This document shows positions 60,001 through 64,000 of a DNA stretch of 64,000 bases, piece by piece; the first letter of the stretch is position 1; the number at the start of each line of letters is the position of its first letter. Source of the stretch: Juglans regia. Lineage: Eukaryota; Streptophyta; Magnoliopsida; Fagales; Juglandaceae. The translations under genes were made by a program, and so were the position numbers. The notes under the pieces are model-generated. The model was given only the letters and a program-made list of their open reading frames with translations, ran no database searches and had not been told where the DNA came from. The stretch is taken from NCBI RefSeq assembly GCF_001411555.2, contig NC_049912.1, forward strand, positions 17,902,341 through 17,966,340. The letters are read 5' to 3'.

Positions 60001-63000
60001 CAGAGCTATGTTTGTGGTTAGAGCCACTGATACAACAGGAGAGGGACAACTCTGATGAGGGAACTCAACATGATGATATCATGCAGAACTATTTTTTTTA
60101 TCTGACAGGACAGGCACTGAAAACTCCAAAGTAATTAAAGCATGGGGAGCAGTGTTTGAATTTCACCTTTTGCTAGATGTTTTCCACAATACCCATACTT
60201 GAGATACTAGAAGAGAAACGACAAGTTTTCCGTGTTAAAAAACAGCCAAATTCACAGTGGAATCTTAAATTCATAAATATAAATTTTCTGAATAAGGACC
60301 TGATTAATATTTTTGCCAAAAACTACATCGTAACAAAAGCTTTGATGCCTTGCACATACCAAATAGATATATACAGACATTGGTTGCATCACAGAATGAT
60401 GGTGATAAAGGACAACAACGAACAAAAGGACTTAAGATATTGATTTTGTTAAAGTCAATGAGAAATCAGAACACTAGACAGAAGTTCTTTGAGCTTCCAT
60501 TAGTAGCGTTAGGAGATTAATTGATCTGCAATTCCTAAATCAAAAGATTCTAAACAGACTAGTATATATTAAAAAAATATATATTAAGTTTTTCACTAAT
60601 GTAGTCTGTTCAAAATATGGGATTCATGCCTTGCCTACTACAATGCATTATACCTTCTTGTCATGCCCGGCACTGGCTAATAACTTGCCATCTGAAGAGA
60701 AATGACAGCAGACAACTTTGCTATTGCTTTTACGTATGGAACCAACTTCGTTGAAGGAAAAACCTAATGTGGAGAGACAGAGTGTTAGTTGCAATCAAAT
60801 TGATCAATCATCATTGCTCAACCCATGAGATCATTGACTACCTTTTGAAGTCTCAGCAGCTTGCTCAGCAGAGTTCCGTTTCAATGCGCCAAATAAATCC
60901 CTTACATCTCCATCATCATTCGAGAGGAAAGATTCCACATTATCTTCTAAAGAACCAACATCTCCAAAAGGTTCGATGTCTTCCTGCAATTCAAGACGAA
61001 GTCATCAACAGGCCTTGATTTATAATGTGCTGTATTTAGCTGAACTAAGAGATGCATAAGAGCATAATACAACTAAATAAGTGCAACATATATCCATGGA
61101 AGCCTTGAACCTTAAGCAAGGATCTCCAGGCATACTTATCTAACACATGATCCATGTGAGTAACATGAGTAGCGGTCATACATGGAACAAACTTGCTATG
61201 CAGTGCGTTCTGGAACAAAGTATCCCAAATTTAGAAATGTGCAATCCAGACTACAGATCCTAAATGAATTGAAATCTTATTACAAGTGTATGATTACAGG
61301 ATGGAAGATCCCAACACAGTATGGGCTCCATCATAATCAACTAATTCAGACCATCACATTTAGATACTATTACTGGCACCCTATAATTCACATACAATCT
61401 CCAATTGGCCAACTCATTATGATGATGGTGATGGTCGAAATCATCTCTATGGTCTTAACAACTCGATACCTAAGGCTTAACATATTAGCTTAAAGTGCAA
61501 GGAACATACACGTAAAACTTTTCTACAAATTGTGTAAGTTATGCAGATTACAATTTCTCAAAAGATAATATACCAGCTGGTTTGTGGATGATGCAAGACC
61601 ACCTGCCCCATCTGCACCATACATCATTAAACCTTTTGACACACTACCAACATTCTGCAGATTCCCCGCCATTGCAACTCCATCACCAGGAGTATGAGTA
61701 GAAGGAGTTGATGGCTGAGAGTTTGGTGAAGGACCAAGTGTGTTTCCTGTGCCAGTACTGTTGGCAGCTCCAGAAGATGAAGGCCCTTTCCTTTTTCGGC
61801 TACTCTATTACAGCATAAACAGCCAAGTTACTAACTTGCAAGACATAACCCAAAAAACTATCAAGAATTGATTGTGCCTCCAGTTCCAAGAAGTTTTTGA
61901 AGATAGCAAACAAATAGATGTTGCAGTAGAAAAAATTCTTTATGGCATTATGTCAATATAAGTGAGCAAAACCTGTTGCAGTTGCTGTGGATGCAAAGGA
62001 TCTGGTTGCTGAGATGAACTCTGCTGCATCTGTGGCATGTTCATCTGCTTAGAACATGCCAACGGTTCAGAAAAATGTTAACAGAGAGCTCACTGGATAA
62101 TCTTAAACAACAATACAAAAATGAAAATATTTTCAAAAACATTAAAGTATGCTGCAATAATCCCTTTTCTTTACTTACATAAAATTTTATAAAATTTTAC
62201 ATAGACCTAAATGAAACATCAGTAAACATTTGGGTATTATCATAGATGATTTGCAATGTCTTTGGTAATACTAGAGATGGTATTCGAATCATTCCTTTTC
62301 TATTCATGCCAGTGCTGCAATAGAGAAAATTATATCAGCAAAATATCCTCACTAGTGAGTAACTAAGATTATAGTCACACTTGTGGAGCATGATAGAAAT
62401 AAGGTTGCTAGGATATATGTCGATAATATAAAAGATTCTTAATGAAGTAGGAGTACTTTAGAAATCCTTTTTGAGATGAGCACCATATTCCTAATTAATT
62501 CTAGTCAAAACTTATTGTAATTATTTTGAAAGTTCTGTGATTTCCAGCAATTGCAATTAGACCTGAAAACCTCAATTTGTTTAAAGAATTTCACCTTTTC
62601 CTAATTTAATACAGACCCAAATTTGTTTAAAGAACAATGCTTGATATGAAATAGCCAATTTCACAAGCAGCAAGGACTGTTTCCGTGGATAATGGAAGAC
62701 CAATGCTTGATCAACTGAGGATAATCAAAACACAAAGTCTTTCAATTAATAAGGTCCAAGGCACCCCAAGGACAGAATCGATTTCTATACATCAAAATAA
62801 CTGTTCAGCATCAGATTGAGATAAATTAAATGAAAAAAAGGAATTATAAATCACGCAATAAAGGATATACATAATTAAGCATGTATCATAACGCTATCAT
62901 ATTCTGACAAGAGCGGGAGTGAAAAGCTTGCCTTTGATGAAGTTGATTGCATTGGAGAACCTATGGATCCATCATTTCCAATTTGTTGGCCATCTTTCAC

Positions 63001-63341
63001 ATTCATAGAGCTCCTAGACAATCCTCTAAACCTTTGAGGATCCATATCTCCATATATAGGTGAACTACCAAGAGTTCCTTGTGCTTGCACCTGAGCTAAG
63101 AGTTGTTGCTGTGGCAACAGCTGAAACTGATTGGCATTCTGTAGGAAAGGCTTTTGAACTTGTGCACCTAAACCTGGCCGAATTTGGTCAATCCCCTGAA
63201 TATTTTGACAAACGCCTCAGTTAGGAACTTGGAATTGAGGGGATGTTTTTCCCATAATTCTCACATACACGCACTACAGCGTAGAACTTACTGTTAAAGG
63301 CCACCCCTTCAACGGAAGGCTACCAACTCCAGGATTCAACC
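57024..63341 (-). CDS. LUH: Transcriptional corepressor LEUNIG_HOMOLOG-like, C-terminal 543 codons
   Basis: A Groucho/Tup1-class corepressor. Known LUG/LUH proteins pair with SEUSS-type adaptors through an N-terminal LUFS domain and act in flower and seed-coat development. Exons (minus): 63341-63292, 63195-62932, 62044-61973, 61804-61574, 60983-60842, 60763-60654, 59255-59106, 58361-58206, 58102-57986, 57849-57652, 57167-57024. They join in frame to a TAA stop. The glutamine-rich middle holds [51 protein letters not shown], a basic [12 protein letters not shown] and [20 protein letters not shown]. From [19 protein letters not shown] onward there are WD40 repeats ([45 protein letters not shown]) ending [10 protein letters not shown]. 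Two introns appear to start with GC. The LUFS/LisH exons lie beyond 64000. LUH is favoured over LUG by the middle motifs. Confidence 0.93.
58805..59003. mobile_element. Tourist/PIF-Harbinger-like MITE in a LUH intron
   Basis: A 199-bp element with TIRs GGCCCCGTTTGGATAGTG and GGTGTGGTTTGGATAGTG (as read inward from each end), flanked by TTA on both sides (58802-58804 and 59004-59006). A 3-bp TTA duplication and GGCC..GTTTGG ends fit the PIF/Harbinger superfamily. Best-preserved member in the window. Confidence 0.8.
59256..60653 (-). other. Long LUH intron without further gene
   Basis: 1398 bases between two WD40 exons. It contains an 84-base imperfect tandem duplication (59934-60101). The open frame at 60177-60443 lacks any recognisable domain and lies wholly inside the intron. 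Confidence 0.6.
59934..60101. repeat. 84-base imperfect tandem duplication in LUH intron
   Basis: Unit 1 starts TTAGAGCCGCTCATACAACA at 59934. Unit 2 starts TTAGAGCCACTGATACAACA at 60018. Both contain ACTCAACATGATGATATCAT. Differences are scattered single bases. Confidence 0.85.
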
Positions 63342-64000
63342 CTAAAAAAGCAAAGACAGCAAAGAATAACAAAATTACTCAGAGCATGACTTAAGAGTTG
63401 GTGGGTGCTGATTTAGTTGCAGTGGGTGGAAAAGCTGGCATTGTTACCACAGATATTTTGGTACACCACATTCTTGCATTTTTTGTGATTCATGTGATGT
63501 CATCTATTTCCTGAAAGGAGTTATATTTGCTTGTAGCAAGGGATTCATACAGACCTCTAAACATAAGGCTCCATGGAAATAAAGAGGCATGCTTTTGTAT
63601 CTTTTATTTTGACTTGAGGTAAGTAAAATGAACAAATATAAGTTTTTTTTTTCTCTTTAGAAAAGAGCAGAGAATGACCTAGTACATAAAAAGTACACAA
63701 GAGAGCTTCCTATTCAAGAGAAAAAAAGACCTGCAGTTCAAAAAATCAGAAAAGGTGGAATAAAGCAAACTATTATGTGCAGCTATCCATGTGTAAAGGG
63801 AGAAAAAACATTATTTTTCAGCTCTACAGCCGAAGTTTCTCTATCTTCAAAGGTTTGTGCATTCCTTTCTCTCCAAATACACCACATTGAGCATAAAGGA
63901 GCCAACCTCCAAACTTCTAAGATGTTGCTATTCATAATCCAAATCAACAACAAAAAAATTAAAGAGCAAACTCCATATAAGAAGGTGATCAGTAGACTCC
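63342..64000 (-). other. LUH intron continuing past the window edge
   Basis: No further LUH exon recognised. The far part is LINE sequence. The N-terminal exons must be further right. Confidence 0.6.
63640..64000 (-). mobile_element. LINE (L1-type) 3' end in LUH intron, continuing beyond window
   Basis: On minus, ESTDHLLIWSLLFN and later MWCIWRERNAQTFEDREKLR with a stop at 63824-63826. This is the terminal zf-RVT-like segment of plant L1 elements, with at least one stop in between. Downstream on minus comes a tail with TTGTGTACTTTTTATGTACT and then an A-run at about 63640-63655, as expected for an L1 3' end. Confidence 0.7.

Noticed and set aside
60177..61493. Plus-strand genes inside LUH introns (60177-60443, 60767-61018, 61182-61493)
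   Set aside because: They are antisense to LUH, partly overlap its exons, and show no domain.

Overview
The window is nuclear DNA of a dicot plant. It shows GT-AG introns, AT-rich intergenic DNA, dinucleotide microsatellites, tRNA-derived SINEs, MITEs, L1-type LINE remnants, and Copia and Ty3/Gypsy LTR elements. A woody eudicot such as a Fagales tree would fit the repeats, but I cannot verify the species.

Three protein genes are present. (1) RPN2, the largest non-ATPase subunit of the 26S proteasome 19S particle, lies on + at 1896-10123. It has 13 exons that join in frame to 1006 codons. (2) A KRP/ICK-family cyclin-dependent kinase inhibitor lies on - at 12474-14860, with 3 exons and 269 codons. 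It is convergent with RPN2. (3) A LEUNIG_HOMOLOG-type Groucho/Tup1-class corepressor lies on - at the right end. Its C-terminal 543 codons are read from 11 exons (57024-63341), and its N-terminus lies beyond the window. Between KRP and LUH is a transposon nest: a 5.7-kb Ty3/Gypsy chromovirus (18480-24181, minus) sits inside a truncated Copia element, flanked by a perfect 5-bp target duplication.

The dominant structural fact is that almost everything appears twice. The sequence from about 2898 to 30056 recurs, nearly identical and in the same order and orientation, at 30157 to about 58200. The two copies abut exactly at a run of 100 N (30057-30156). Copy A runs from upstream of RPN2 into an intron of LUH. 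Copy B runs from intron 1 of RPN2 through LUH and on to the end of the window. This is what two overlapping allelic contigs look like when they are scaffolded end to end. I regard it as a probable false (haplotypic) duplication rather than a biological tandem repeat. Consequently RPN2 in copy B lacks exon 1, and LUH in copy A stops after its last three exons. The copies differ by scattered SNPs, microsatellite lengths and one 0.9-kb deletion with filler DNA.

I found no undescribed multi-gene system. The points most worth following up are the assembly duplication, the filler-DNA deletion between the copies, two apparent GC-AG introns in LUH, and the SINE/MITE load in the introns of these housekeeping genes. 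Intron and exon borders were placed by eye from reading frame, splice consensus and family knowledge. No alignment program or database search was run.
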